From the NCBI RefSeq assembly GCF_014269285.1, contig NZ_JACOAF010000008.1, positions 124,001-188,000 on the forward strand: 64,000 nt of DNA, given 5' to 3'. Of this stretch, positions 7,612-17,800 are shown piece after piece (the first letter of the stretch is position 1; each line of letters starts with the position of its first letter). The DNA is from Rufibacter sediminis (GTDB lineage: Bacteria > Bacteroidota > Bacteroidia > Cytophagales > Hymenobacteraceae). The notes beneath the pieces were generated by a model, which did not search any database, was not told the origin of the DNA, and worked only from the letters and a program-made list of their open reading frames with translations. The position numbers were made by a program, and so were the translations under genes.

Positions 7612-9756
7612 TTGAAATATTGGATTCTAACGAGTGAATATCCCCCTTTTTATGGAGGAGGTATAAGTACCTACTGTTACTTTACTGCTAAATCAATGGT
7701 AAAGGCAGAAATAGATGTAACTGTGTTTGTACCTGATGCTACAATCTCCAGTTTTGAAGTGATAGTGAATGAAGATAAAGTTAGAATAGTTAAATTCAGC
7801 CCGAATTATAGTGGAAAGGCTGATTCGTTGGGGTATGTAGCTAATCTAAGCTTATCATTCGCTGAGATAGTAAAAAAATTTATCAAAAGTGAGAGTGAGC
7901 CTAACTTTATAGAAGCTCAGGATTATTTAGGTATAGCCTATTATCTACTTCAATATAAATTAACGAGTGTTGTTAAACTAGAGCACGTACCCATTGTTCT
8001 TACATTACATTCTCCAGCATTCATATATTTAGACTATAATAGAGTCCCTACATATCGGTTTCCAGAATTCTGGACGTGTGAAATGGAGAAGTCCTCCATC
8101 TTATCTGCTGATATTCTAATTTCTCCTACTCAGTTTTTAGTAGATGAGATACAAAAATACGTAAATATTGACAATAAGACTGTACACGTAATTCCTAATC
8201 CATTCGTTTCTAATGAATATACTAAACCATTTTCCTTCCAGAGGAATAAGGTGGTTTACTATGGCAAACTCTCTCCCCAGAAAGGCACTTTTCAATTATT
8301 AGAATACTTTGACGAATTATGGAGAGAAGGAAATGATTATAAATTAACTATTATCGGTGGAACTGATATCGTTTATTATCCAGAGTTCCGGACAATGGGG
8401 CAGATAGTAGAAGAGCGGTATGGGAATTATATAAGTAGTGGTCTTCTAGAATTAAAAGGAAAAATTTCACCTAATAAGATCTCTGAATATTTAGACGATG
8501 CCCACCTTATTTTGGTCCCAAGCATAGTTGATAATCTTCCATACGTGGTTTTAGAAGCAATGGCCAACAAAAGACCAGTTCTTGCTTCAGTACAAGGAGG
8601 CCAAAGGGAAATTATTACTGATGGTGTTAATGGTTTTCTTTTTGATCATTCAGAGCCGGGTAGCTTTTCATCTAAACTACTCAAAGTATTGCAAATGAAT
8701 GAAGAGCAGCTGACAGAGATCACAACTAATGCTTTTGCTGGGTTAGATAGATATTATCCAGATTATATTCTAACTAAGAAGTTAGATGTTCTTAAAAACT
8801 TTACTATTGAAGGTGGTCTTGATACTTATCCATTTGAGTTTCAAGAAGATTATACTTCTAAGACAAATACACTAAATGATGACCTCTTGTCTGTTGTGAT
8901 ACCTTATTTTAATATGGGGGAGTACATAGAAGAATGTGTAGAATCGGTTTTATCATCTGATTATACTTCACTTGAAGTCATCATCGTCAATGATGGATCA
9001 ACAGATAGATCTAGTCTAAACAAATTAGAAGAAATAAAGTCAAAGTCTAAAGTTGTTATTCTAAACCAAAGAAACTCCGGGGTAGCTGATGCTAGGAACT
9101 TTGGAGCAGAAAATGCAAATGGTAGGTTCTTAGCTTTCCTTGATGCAGATGACAAAGTGTCAAGAAGCTACTATTCTAAAGCTATAGCTATTCTAAATCA
9201 GTACAAAAACGTTTTCTTTGTAGGATGTTGGGTTAAATATTTTGGTGACAGTAGTCAAATATGGCCTACTTTGAACCCCCAGCCACCTTATCTCTTAGTT
9301 CATAATACAGTAAATAGTAGTGCTCTTGTATACGAGCGCAATGCTTTTCTATTGAACGGGAAAAATGATAAGTTTGTAGACTATGGTTTAGAAGATTATG
9401 AGAGTGTGTTAAATATGGTTAGTTGTGGCTTTAATGGTGTAGTTATTCCAGAAGTGCATTTTCACTACCGTATCCGACCTGGATCAATGATACGTAAAAT
9501 TAGAACTGAAAAGTGGTTGTACTCCTATAGCTACATTGCTAAAAAACACGAGCAATACTTTAAGTCTTTCGCTACTTCGGTTATAAATATACAGAATGCA
9601 AACGGGCCTGGATTTACTTATGATAATCCTACACTTGATGAGTATAATAACAAGTTTAAATTACTAGTGCCTTATATGAAAAGGTTAGTCACCCAATACC
9701 CTGGCTTAAAGAAGCCCTTATTAAGCGCAATGCAACTTTTTAAATTAAACAAATAA
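7612..9756 (+). CDS. GT4-GT2 fusion glycosyltransferase
   Basis: A 714-residue two-domain enzyme. Residues 1 to about 390 are GT4: KYWILTSEYPPFYGGGISTY at the start, YYGKLSPQKGTFQLLEYFDE in the middle, and PSIVDNLPYVVLEAMANKRP as the donor-binding motif. Residues about 425-700 are GT2: LLSVVIPYFNMGEYIEECVE, VIIVNDGSTD, and the metal motif FLDADD. Two GT folds in one chain suggest it adds two different sugars in sequence. The start is TTG at 7612, since GT4 sequence begins there. No membrane segment. Part of the operon feeding the ABC exporter. Confidence 0.85.
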   Translation: MKYWILTSEYPPFYGGGISTYCYFTAKSMVKAEIDVTVFVPDATISSFEVIVNEDKVRIVKFSPNYSGKADSLGYVANLSLSFAEIVKKFIKSESEPNFIEAQDYLGIAYYLLQYKLTSVVKLEHVPIVLTLHSPAFIYLDYNRVPTYRFPEFWTCEMEKSSILSADILISPTQFLVDEIQKYVNIDNKTVHVIPNPFVSNEYTKPFSFQRNKVVYYGKLSPQKGTFQLLEYFDELWREGNDYKLTIIGGTDIVYYPEFRTMGQIVEERYGNYISSGLLELKGKISPNKISEYLDDAHLILVPSIVDNLPYVVLEAMANKRPVLASVQGGQREIITDGVNGFLFDHSEPGSFSSKLLKVLQMNEEQLTEITTNAFAGLDRYYPDYILTKKLDVLKNFTIEGGLDTYPFEFQEDYTSKTNTLNDDLLSVVIPYFNMGEYIEECVESVLSSDYTSLEVIIVNDGSTDRSSLNKLEEIKSKSKVVILNQRNSGVADARNFGAENANGRFLAFLDADDKVSRSYYSKAIAILNQYKNVFFVGCWVKYFGDSSQIWPTLNPQPPYLLVHNTVNSSALVYERNAFLLNGKNDKFVDYGLEDYESVLNMVSCGFNGVVIPEVHFHYRIRPGSMIRKIRTEKWLYSYSYIAKKHEQYFKSFATSVINIQNANGPGFTYDNPTLDEYNNKFKLLVPYMKRLVTQYPGLKKPLLSAMQLFKLNK

Positions 9757-9760
9757 GAGA

Positions 9761-10546
9761 ATGAAGAATTTCTTGTCCCTAGTTATCATTGTTAAAGATG
9801 AAGATGCTTATCTAAAAGAATTCATTGAATACTATAGAATGTTAGGGGTTGATCATTTCTATTTTTATGATAATGATAGTGCTGTGCCAGTGAAAAGTAT
9901 TCTTAAAGAATATGATAACAAAACAGTAACTATAAACAAAATAGTAGGTAAGGCTAAGCAAATGGAGGCTTATAAGCATTTCCTGTTTTATTATGGTAAA
10001 GATTCTAGATGGGCTGGTTTCATTGACTTAGATGAATTCATTGTTCCTAAGACAACATATTCTCTTACTGAGTTTTTGAAGGATTATGAATATGCAGATG
10101 CACTTGGTGTAAATTGGGTTCTTTTTGGACATAATGATCATGAAATTAAGCCAGCTGGGTTAGTAACTGAGAATTACATCAAGAGAGAATTTCGTCAGAA
10201 TGTTCACATTAAATCAATAGTGAATCCTAGGAAGGCTTTATATGCTGCTAATCCTCATTTCATAGTTATGAAAGATGGCTCTCATTATGTTGATGCTAAG
10301 CATTCCCCTATTACAAGTGCTTTCAATGAGAATCATACTATAGATGTCGTGCAAATGAATCATTATTTCACAAAATCTGCTGAAGAATTTATTAAAAAAG
10401 CACGTCGTGGCAGAGCTGATACAGGGGAACAAAGAAATGTAGAGATTGAATTCGAGCAATATAGAAATATTTGGAATGAGTACACCGACACTTATTTAGT
10501 CGATAAATACCTAATTGATCTTAAAAGATCAATGGGGATAGGTTAA
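9761..10546 (+). CDS. GT92-like / Glyco_tranf_2_4 glycosyltransferase
   Basis: A 261-residue protein matching the DUF23/GT92-like Glyco_tranf_2_4 pattern: LVIIVKDEDAYLKEFIEYYR at residues 6-25, DHFYFYDNDS, and WAGFIDLDEFIVP carrying the DxD metal motif. Then come MNHYFTKSAEEFIKKARRGR, with the conserved His-Tyr and basic helix. Soluble. It follows the fusion enzyme by 4 nt and precedes the exporter permease by 11 nt, so it is plainly co-transcribed. It likely transfers a hexose to the growing glycan; donor unknown. Confidence 0.8.
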   Translation: MKNFLSLVIIVKDEDAYLKEFIEYYRMLGVDHFYFYDNDSAVPVKSILKEYDNKTVTINKIVGKAKQMEAYKHFLFYYGKDSRWAGFIDLDEFIVPKTTYSLTEFLKDYEYADALGVNWVLFGHNDHEIKPAGLVTENYIKREFRQNVHIKSIVNPRKALYAANPHFIVMKDGSHYVDAKHSPITSAFNENHTIDVVQMNHYFTKSAEEFIKKARRGRADTGEQRNVEIEFEQYRNIWNEYTDTYLVDKYLIDLKRSMGIG

Positions 10547-10557
10547 TTTTTATCTTT

Positions 10558-11346
10558 ATGATTTACTTCTCTACTAATAGGGCTGAAAGGCTCTGGCTTT
10601 TAGCTAAAATTGAATTTAAACTTAGGTACTATGAAAATAAATTAGGATTGCTCTGGGCTCTAATTAAACCCATTACAGACATCACTATTTATTATATAGC
10701 ATTTAATGTCGTAATTAAACAGAATATTCCATCTTTTGTTGCTTACCTATTTAGTGGTCTGATCCTTTGGAATTTTTTTCTTGAGTCCACTACTGGAACG
10801 GTGCAGATACTAAGAACAAAAAAATTTCTATATGAGTATAATAATATGCAAAAGATAGATATTTATATATCTACTCTACTGGCTAACAGTATAGGTTTGT
10901 TCTTTAACATTTGTATGTTTTTCGCCTATTTTTTCCTTATTGATAAGGAGGGTGATAACCTGCACTTAGCAGTTTTTAGCAACTATATATACCTTATTCC
11001 TGTTTTTTTTAACCTCTTTTTGCTTTCCATCGCTTTCTCATTGGTTTTGTCTACGTTGTATGTTTTTATGCATGATATTCATCAGATATGGCAAGTTGTG
11101 GCAGGTTTATTTTTTATTTTAACGCCTATTGTATTTAAAACTGAAGATTACTTAAGGGCTTTGCCCGTTTTTGCTGAGTTAAACCCAATGGCAGGAATCA
11201 TTATAAACTTCAGGAGAATTGTATTGCAGAATACCTCTCCAGACTTTTATTTATTAATGCTTGATTTAGGCTATGCAATGTTTCTTTTCTTGCTCGGATT
11301 GTTCCTTCTGAAGAGAATTGGCTCCAAAGCTGCTGAAAAACTATAA
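10558..11346 (+). CDS. ABC polysaccharide exporter permease (Wzm/KpsM type)
   Basis: A 262-residue integral membrane protein of the ABC-2 family with about six hydrophobic segments. The N-terminal amphipathic RLWLLAKIEFKLRYYENKLG followed by LLWALIKPITDITIYYIAF is typical of Wzm, TagG and KpsM permeases. NPMAGIIINFRRIVL near the C-terminus is the conserved loop before the last helix. It forms the inner-membrane channel for a lipid-linked glycan with the ATPase encoded 3 nt downstream. Confidence 0.9.
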   Translation: MIYFSTNRAERLWLLAKIEFKLRYYENKLGLLWALIKPITDITIYYIAFNVVIKQNIPSFVAYLFSGLILWNFFLESTTGTVQILRTKKFLYEYNNMQKIDIYISTLLANSIGLFFNICMFFAYFFLIDKEGDNLHLAVFSNYIYLIPVFFNLFLLSIAFSLVLSTLYVFMHDIHQIWQVVAGLFFILTPIVFKTEDYLRALPVFAELNPMAGIIINFRRIVLQNTSPDFYLLMLDLGYAMFLFLLGLFLLKRIGSKAAEKL

Positions 11347-11349
11347 TAT

Positions 11350-12084
11350 ATGTCGCAAGAAATAGCAATTCAGGCTGAGAATATTAGTAAAGTCTTTCAT
11401 ATCACTGAAGATAATCACAATACAGTTAAAGGCCGATTATTTAATATCTTTAACCCTCCTAGATCAAAAGCAATAATGGCTTTAAAACATATGAGTTTTG
11501 AAGTTAGAAAAGGAGAATGCATCGGTTTGATTGGTAGAAATGGAAGTGGTAAATCTACTCTTACCAGAATTTTAGCAGGTGTTTATCCTACAGATAGTGG
11601 CTATATCCAAATCAATGGGACAACAATGCTTATGAACCTTGGTGTTGGAATGAGCCATGAATTGACTGCTAGAGAAAACGTCTATGTGTCTAGTTCTGTA
11701 ATGGGAATGAAGATTAAAGAAGTAGATGCTATTTTTGACGAAATAATTGCATTTGCAGAGATTGAAGGCTTTGTAGATACAAAGATTAAGTTCTTTTCCT
11801 CTGGAATGGTAGCTAGATTAGCTTTCTCTATTGCAGTAAAAGCTGGTGCTGACATTATGTTTCTTGATGAAATATTTGCTGTTGGAGACGCTAAATTTCA
11901 GGATAAGGCTATAAAGGTTTTTGAAAGCTCGTGGATACAAGGAAGAACAGTCATACTTGTAAGCCATAGTATGGAAGTTATAAAGAAGTATTGTACTAGA
12001 GCGGCCTTCCTTAAGCATGGTGAGTTGATCTACTATGGTGATACTGAAAAAGCGATAGATCTTTACATGCAAGATAACCAGTAA
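11350..12084 (+). CDS. ABC polysaccharide exporter ATPase (Wzt type)
   Basis: A 244-residue nucleotide-binding subunit. Walker A is GLIGRNGSGKST, Walker B is DIMFLDEIFAVGD, and the H-loop lies in VILVSHSMEVI. It stops right after the ATPase domain, so the C-terminal carbohydrate-binding domain of O9a-type Wzt is absent; this suits exporters that do not recognise a chain-end cap (known from KpsT-like systems). The N-terminal VFHITEDNHNTVKGRLFNIF is usual in TagH and Wzt proteins. Last gene of the polysaccharide operon, before a bidirectional terminator. Confidence 0.9.
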   Translation: MSQEIAIQAENISKVFHITEDNHNTVKGRLFNIFNPPRSKAIMALKHMSFEVRKGECIGLIGRNGSGKSTLTRILAGVYPTDSGYIQINGTTMLMNLGVGMSHELTARENVYVSSSVMGMKIKEVDAIFDEIIAFAEIEGFVDTKIKFFSSGMVARLAFSIAVKAGADIMFLDEIFAVGDAKFQDKAIKVFESSWIQGRTVILVSHSMEVIKKYCTRAAFLKHGELIYYGDTEKAIDLYMQDNQ

Positions 12085-12099
12085 GTTATTTGTATTGTT

Positions 12100-12141
12100 A
12101 AAAGAGACAGCCCAGCGGATTATTGCTGGGCTGTCTCTTTT
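12100..12141. terminator. Bidirectional rho-independent terminator
   Basis: A perfect 17-bp stem (arms AAAAGAGACAGCCCAGC and its complement) with an 8-nt loop and T-runs on both strands, between the convergent exporter ATPase and O-antigen ligase genes. It overlaps the stop codon of the latter. Confidence 0.9.
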
Positions 12142-13400
12142 TTATAGCTCTCTGTTAATAAAAACGGAATAAAGAACCCAACCAGCATAGTCCCTAAGTT
12201 TTTCCCAAAATAAACTTCAGTTACCCAAGCGGCAGCGAAGGTTAAAATGATAATAATCGCTAGAACATTTTGGTTCTTGTAAGCAGAAAAGAAGGGTAGT
12301 AGTAACCAGCCGGTTAAGAACATAATAAAGCCAATCATACCTGTGCTGAAAAGGATATCGAGGTAGTTGCTATGAACATTCTTTTCAGTTTCTATGGCCA
12401 TGTAAAACTTCTTCTCTTTGTATTTCTCAAGAAGGACAGCCTCTTTATCGCCTAGGTCCACTCCTTTAACTGGGCTGCTCTGAAATACCTCTAGCCCACA
12501 GGTCCAGGCCGCCAACCTGAAATTTGCCCCATTCCACTGATCGGGGGTTATTTCCATGTTATAGTGACTTTCTTTACCACGACTTTCAAAGTCAAAGCTC
12601 TGGTACGTCAGTTCTTTATACCGATTGAAAGTAGAGGGCATTAGCTTGTTTATAGCTATTATTCCCATAAATAAGCCTAAAACGAGTGTGGCACCTTCTA
12701 ATATTTTCCGGTAACGGATAATGTAATAGAAGCTAAAGCTGAGGGTGGTAACCAGCAGCAGTGCAAACATGACTCTGCTAGCCAATAAATAGCTGAAGGC
12801 AAAAAGCACTATCACAGCCAATGTCATAGTTCCTTTGTAGTTACTTTTACCAAAAAAGATCACTTTCGCAAAAATGAAGATGGCAATATTGATCGCTAGC
12901 GCTACATAGATGGATTGTTGTCTCGTGATGCTGGTGAGTGCATCGTTATACATGTAATCGGGTCTATGGAGAGTGGTGGAGGAATAAATGCTGGTGGCAA
13001 TACATAGAACAGCTACTAACGTGGTGATGCAGGCAAACATTAGCAGGACGTTGTCCTTGAAGCTTTTTCTGAGCTCCAGCATCCCGATGCTGGCCGGAAA
13101 GAGCAACAGCGGTAGCCTGATTTTTAGATGATGAAGTCCACGGCCAATGTCATCGGAGAGCAAGGTGCTCACAACCAAGGCAAGGAAAAATAAAAGCATC
13201 CATTGAAGGTAGGGTCTTTGTTGAAGTACCCTTTTTTTGTCTTTCAGGGTGCCCATGGTAAAACTGTACACAACCAGAGCACCGGTCACCACTGCATTGA
13301 TGCCGCTTAAATGCGCGAAGTAGAGCGTGATGAAGAACAAAAGTATCAGGACAAAAAGCCCTTTCTCCTTCGTGGTAAGTTCTTGAAAAGTGGAAATCAT
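12120..13400 (-). CDS. O-antigen ligase / Wzy-like polymerase
   Basis: A 426-residue protein with about ten or eleven hydrophobic helices and the Wzy_C (PF04932) pattern. A large periplasmic loop at about residues 270-345 contains EITPDQWNGANFRLAAWTCG and ends NVHSNYLDILFSTGMIGFIM, with the His of the HSNYL motif that is conserved in WaaL and Wzy proteins. It either ligates a finished glycan to lipid A core or polymerises repeat units. It faces the export operon and shares its terminator. The neighbouring ABC export genes favour a ligase role. Confidence 0.8.
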   Translation of the reverse strand: MISTFQELTTKEKGLFVLILLFFITLYFAHLSGINAVVTGALVVYSFTMGTLKDKKRVLQQRPYLQWMLLFFLALVVSTLLSDDIGRGLHHLKIRLPLLLFPASIGMLELRKSFKDNVLLMFACITTLVAVLCIATSIYSSTTLHRPDYMYNDALTSITRQQSIYVALAINIAIFIFAKVIFFGKSNYKGTMTLAVIVLFAFSYLLASRVMFALLLVTTLSFSFYYIIRYRKILEGATLVLGLFMGIIAINKLMPSTFNRYKELTYQSFDFESRGKESHYNMEITPDQWNGANFRLAAWTCGLEVFQSSPVKGVDLGDKEAVLLEKYKEKKFYMAIETEKNVHSNYLDILFSTGMIGFIMFLTGWLLLPFFSAYKNQNVLAIIIILTFAAAWVTEVYFGKNLGTMLVGFFIPFLLTESYKKETAQQ

Positions 13401-13827
13401 TTTGGGGTAGGCAATGATGGAATTTTGAATTTATTCTTGTACAAAATATGCGTATACTTCAGGTGAAAGATAGACCAGAAGCAGCGTCCTACAAAAGTAA
13501 CCAATGAATTTGTTTTAGCCACTCAATAAAGCATCCGTTGATATACTGGTTAGGTAAATGTTGTATCAGTGAAAATGATCAAACCGAAAGGGTGTAACAA
13601 AGACTTGGCAAATCTTCTCTCTAATCTTACATTCAAACTGAGATCTAACTGAGAGATTGGGGAACTGTTTCTCGCTTGTTTTCTTAAAAGGAAGCCTAAA
13701 GCGTCCTACAACTACATGGCACCACTACAGAGAGCCGAGGCATCTTTTAAGGCTGTTTTCAGAAAAGACACAAAAAAAGGTGCGAGCCCTTAGACCCGCA
13801 CCCCTTGCATGATGAGCTTAGGCTTGC
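13401..13827. other. Intergenic region
   Basis: No gene seen. It holds the upstream region of the O-antigen ligase and the terminator of the next minus-strand gene (hairpin at 13779-13802). A weak, decayed version of the GTTTT palindrome (AAGGCTGTTTTCAGAAAAG) lies at 13749-13767. Confidence 0.5.
13772..13802 (-). terminator. Rho-independent terminator of 13828-14226
   Basis: Read on the minus strand, a GGTGCG...CGCACC stem (13779-13802) is followed by a run of seven T. It lies 25 nt after the stop of the small membrane protein gene. Confidence 0.65.
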
Positions 13828-14226
13828 CTAGCCTTGGTTTTGATTGTAATCACCTCCGTTATAGCCACCATCGTTGTAGTCTCCGCTTTGCTGAGGGGCG
13901 CCGTTGAGGTCTCCACCGTAACCGGCTCCCGCACCAGTGGCGGTGCTTTGGTCTAAGCTGGCCTGGTTACTGCCTTGGTTTTTTCCCTTGCCTTTTTTCC
14001 CGTAGCTCGCTTGGCTCGGGCTGGATTTTTTGCTTGATCTGTTCAGGAAAAAGCCATAGGCAATGAGGCCCAGTCCAGCTGCAAAAGCCACGTATTGCTT
14101 GTCTTTGTTGCGGAGCGACTGGTAAAATCTCATCCCGTTATCGGCCGGATTGTTGATGATGTTGGAGATTTCCTGCGGATTCTGGATAAGGTCTGTAAGG
14201 GCTTTGGTTTCTTGATTATCTTCCAT
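13828..14226 (-). CDS. Small single-pass protein with Gly/Asn/Gln-rich tail
   Basis: A 132-residue protein without a recognised domain. Residues 1-45 are acidic and helical. QYVAFAAGLGLIAYGFFLN at about 44-62 could be one membrane segment; it is followed by a basic RSSKKSS stretch and then a low-complexity tail rich in Gly, Asn, Gln and Tyr. The shape (anchor plus disordered tail) resembles small envelope-associated proteins of unknown function in Bacteroidota. Own terminator downstream; a dyad element lies upstream at 14319-14356. Function unknown. Confidence 0.65.
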   Translation of the reverse strand: MEDNQETKALTDLIQNPQEISNIINNPADNGMRFYQSLRNKDKQYVAFAAGLGLIAYGFFLNRSSKKSSPSQASYGKKGKGKNQGSNQASLDQSTATGAGAGYGGDLNGAPQQSGDYNDGGYNGGDYNQNQG

Positions 14227-14318
14227 AGTTATAAAGGTTTATGAGAAGTTAGGTACGGCTTTCGCCCTTGAAAGATGTCTCTACCTGCTTATATATTTGT
14301 CGACAAGTCACTTTGTAA

Positions 14319-14356
14319 CATTGTTTACAAATCAACTTGTCACTTTGTAAACAATG
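14319..14356. promoter_or_regulatory. Operator-like dyad
   Basis: Perfect 13-bp inverted repeats CATTGTTTACAAA and TTTGTAAACAATG separated by 12 nt. Each arm is preceded by a shared GTCACTTTGTAA-type direct repeat (around 14308 and 14339). It lies about 93 nt upstream of the minus-strand gene start, so it may bind a dimeric regulator. Confidence 0.45.
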
Positions 14357-14735
14357 TGACTTATAAGCCAATCCCAGCGGCTATGGATAATGCTCTACCC
14401 ACCAGAGACGAAATATTCAGTGCGCAGACCTCCATTCCTCTACATGAAAGCAGTTATAAACCAACTTCTTATCCTGATCAATCAATTTGCCTTGACTGGG
14501 AGCTTTGCGGCTAGTTTATAGAAAACGAGCTGAAAACAGCTGACACTGCCCTGATCTTTAGATGCAGAGAAAACGGTTCTAGAGATTCCATCTACCTCTT
14601 CAGTTATGGGTATAATTCCCTGGCGAGTTATTCCTGTCAATCAATTCTCATCTGTTTATGCCTAATAAGCTGTTGCAACCTGGTAAGAGGAGTTCATGGC
14701 TAGAACGGGCACCACTCTCCAATGCATACCTCAAG

Positions 14736-14775
14736 CCGTTTTGAGGCCATTTTCTCAATTTGAGCCTAAAATGGG
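14736..14775. repeat. Dispersed GTTTT-palindrome, copy 2
   Basis: Arms CCGTTTTGAGGCCATTTT and the partly complementary GAGCCTAAAATGGG around a TCTCAA centre. It is intergenic, 55 nt before the VCBS lipoprotein gene. Confidence 0.65.
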
Positions 14776-14829
14776 GCAAGGAGATGTGAAAAAATTTCTG
14801 TATTATTATAGGCTTTTTAATAATCCATC

Positions 14830-17800
14830 ATGTATTTGTTTCATCGTACTTCCCTGTGGGGGATAGCCCTGGTGGTGCTGGGGGTTTTTGGCTGCCAGAA
14901 GAAAAGCCCGGATAAAGAAACAAGGGGCGAGGCTAGCCAAGCTGCCAAACCTCCTCTCTTTACCTTGCTGACCACGGAAAAAACCAACGTCAGCTTCAAC
15001 AATACCCTATCTGAGACGCCTTTCGCCAACATCATTTCCTACCAGTATTTCTACAATGGGGGAGGGGTAGCCATCGGGGACTTGAACAATGACGGATTGC
15101 AGGACCTATACTTTTCAGGGAACATGGTGTCCAACAAACTGTACCTGAACAAAGGCCAGATGCGGTTCCAGGACGTGACTACCGCGGCCGGTGTAGGTGG
15201 CCAGCCAAGCACCTGGAAAACCGGCACCACCATTGCCGATGTCAACGGCGATGGCCTCCCGGATATTTACCAGTGTTACTCAGGCAACATGCCCGGCAGT
15301 GCCCGGGTAAACCAGCTGTTCATCAACCAGGGCGCTGATAAGAACGGCGTGCCTACCTTCGTGGACAAAGCCCGGGAAATGGGCCTCGCCGATTCCTCGT
15401 ACAGCACCCACGCCGTCTTCTTTGACTACGACCGCGACCATGACCTGGACATGTTCCTGCTGAACCACAACCCCCGTCAGTTCAATAATCTGGACGACGT
15501 CACCATTCAGGAAATCCTGAAGAAGCCCGAGCGCAACATGCAGACCAAACTGTTCCAGAACAATAAAGGCATGTTCAAGGATGTCTCTGATAAAGCCGGG
15601 CTGCACAAATCGGCGTTTTCGTATGGGTTAGGGGCGGGCGTCGCGGACATCAACCAGGACGGTTGGCCCGATATCTATGTGTCCAATGATTACTCGGCCC
15701 CGGATTTTCTGCTGATCAACAACCAGAACGGCACCTTCACGGATAAATCGAAGGCCAGCCTTCAGCACACCTCCATCTACTCCATGGGCAACGACATCGC
15801 CGACATCAACAACGACGGCCTGCTGGACATCATGAGCCTGGACATGCTGCCCGAGGACAACAAACGCCAGAAACTGCTCTTTGGACCAGACAATTACGAG
15901 TATTTTGACATGATCGTGCGGGCCGGGTTCAACCACCAGTACATGCGCAACATGCTGCAGGTGAACAACGGCAACGGCACCTTCAGCGAGGTAGGGCAGC
16001 TGAGCGGCGTCTCCAACACCGACTGGAGCTGGGCTCCCCTGGTCGCCGATTATGATAACGATGGCCTCAAAGACCTGTTCGTGAGCAACGGCTTCCTGAA
16101 GGATTTCACCAACATGGACTTCATCAAGTTCCGGAGCGCCTACTTTCAGTACCTCAGAGGCAAGGTGACGCCCCAGAGCGTGATGAACCTGCTTTCTAAA
16201 ATGCCCGCTTCCAACGTGAACAATTACATGTTCAAGAACACGGGCAACCTGCAGTTCCAAAACATGGGCCAGAATTGGGGCTTCAGCCAGCCATCCAACA
16301 GCAACGGAGCCGCCTACGCCGATCTGGACAACGACGGGGACCTGGACCTGGTGGCCAACAACGTGAACCAACCGGCCTTTATCTACCAGAACCAGTCTGA
16401 CAAGCAATTGAAGCACCACTACCTGCAAGTGAAACTGGTGGGCACCGGCCAGAACACCAACGGGCTAGGCGCCAAAGTGACCCTGTACCACAAAGGCCAG
16501 CAGCAGTACCAGGAGCAGATGCCCTCCCGCGGCTACCAATCCACAGTATCGCCGGTGTTGCATTTCGGGTTGGGTAATGACGCCGCCCTTGATTCCCTGC
16601 GCATTGTGTGGGTAGGGGGCAAGCAGCAGGTACTCACCCAGGTTAAAGCCAACCAGGTGCTCACGCTGGAAGAGAAAAACGCCACCTCCAGCTACTCCGC
16701 GCCGTCAGCGGGCAAGCCGTACTTCACAGAGGTTGCTTCACCGGTGACCTTCGCGCACCAGAAAACCCCTCTGAACGATTTCAAACGTCAGCCGCTCCTC
16801 ATCAATCCTATGTCCTTTTCGGGGCCGTGTTTGGTAAAAGGCGATGTAAACGGCGATGGGTTGGAGGATGTATTTGCCGGAGGAGCCGCCGGGCAGCAGG
16901 GAGCGGTCTATTTACAGGCCCAAAACGGAAAATTCGCCCTAAAACCCAACCCCGCTTTTGCCGCCGATAAAGCCAGCGATGACGTGGATGCGCTCTTCTT
17001 TGATGCGAACAATGACCAGATCTTAGACTTATACGTGGTGAGTGGTGGGTATCATAACTTTATGCCCAATGACGCTGCTCTGCAGGACCGCCTGTACCTG
17101 AACGACGGAAAGGGCAATTTCACTAAAGCGACCCAGGCCTTGCCGCCGATGCTTACAAGCAAGAGTTGCGTACGGTCCACGGATGTGAACGGAGACGGAT
17201 TTCAGGATTTGTTTGTAGGTGGCCGCGTGACGCCCGGCCGGTACCCGGAGGCCCCCAGAAGTTACCTGCTGCTCAATAATGGCAAAGGTCAGTTTACCGA
17301 TAAAACCCAGGAAATAGCCCCAAAACTCGCCACCATCGGGATGGTCACGGATGCGGCCTGGCATGACCTGAACGGCGATAACAAAGCGGAGTTGATTCTG
17401 GTGGGCGAGTGGATGCCCATCACCGTTTTCAGCCCCAAAAATGGAAAACTAGCCGAAAACACCCGTGCCTTCTTCTCCAGAGATTACAGCGGCTGGTGGA
17501 ACAAACTGCTCATCGGGGACTTCAACCAGGACAAGCGGCCAGATCTGATCATTGGGAACCAGGGGCTGAACACCCAGTGCAAGGCCTCCGCCAAAGAACC
17601 CGCCGAGCTGGTGTACAAAGATTTTGATGACAACGGCGCGGTAGACCCTATCCTGTGTTTTTACATGCAAGGCAAAAGCTATCCGTACGTCACCCGCGAC
17701 GAACTCCTGGACCAGGTGAGCATGATGCGCACCCGCTTCCAGGACTACGGCAGCTACGCCAACGCCACCTTGCAAAACATCTTCTCCCCCGAGGAACTTA

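Larger units (their letters stand above)
14227..14829. other. Divergent intergenic region
   Basis: About 600 bp between divergently transcribed genes. It holds an operator-like dyad (14319-14356) and one GTTTT palindrome (14736-14775). A 79-codon open frame at 14275-14514 has no protein-like character and I do not call it. Confidence 0.5.

Noticed and set aside
14275-14514. 79-codon open frame on the plus strand
   Set aside because: Composition is not protein-like and it covers the operator-like dyad; no family resemblance.
15628-16428. Long antisense frame over the VCBS lipoprotein
   Set aside because: Shadow of a G/C-rich repeat gene; Val/Gln-rich text typical of reversed VCBS repeats.
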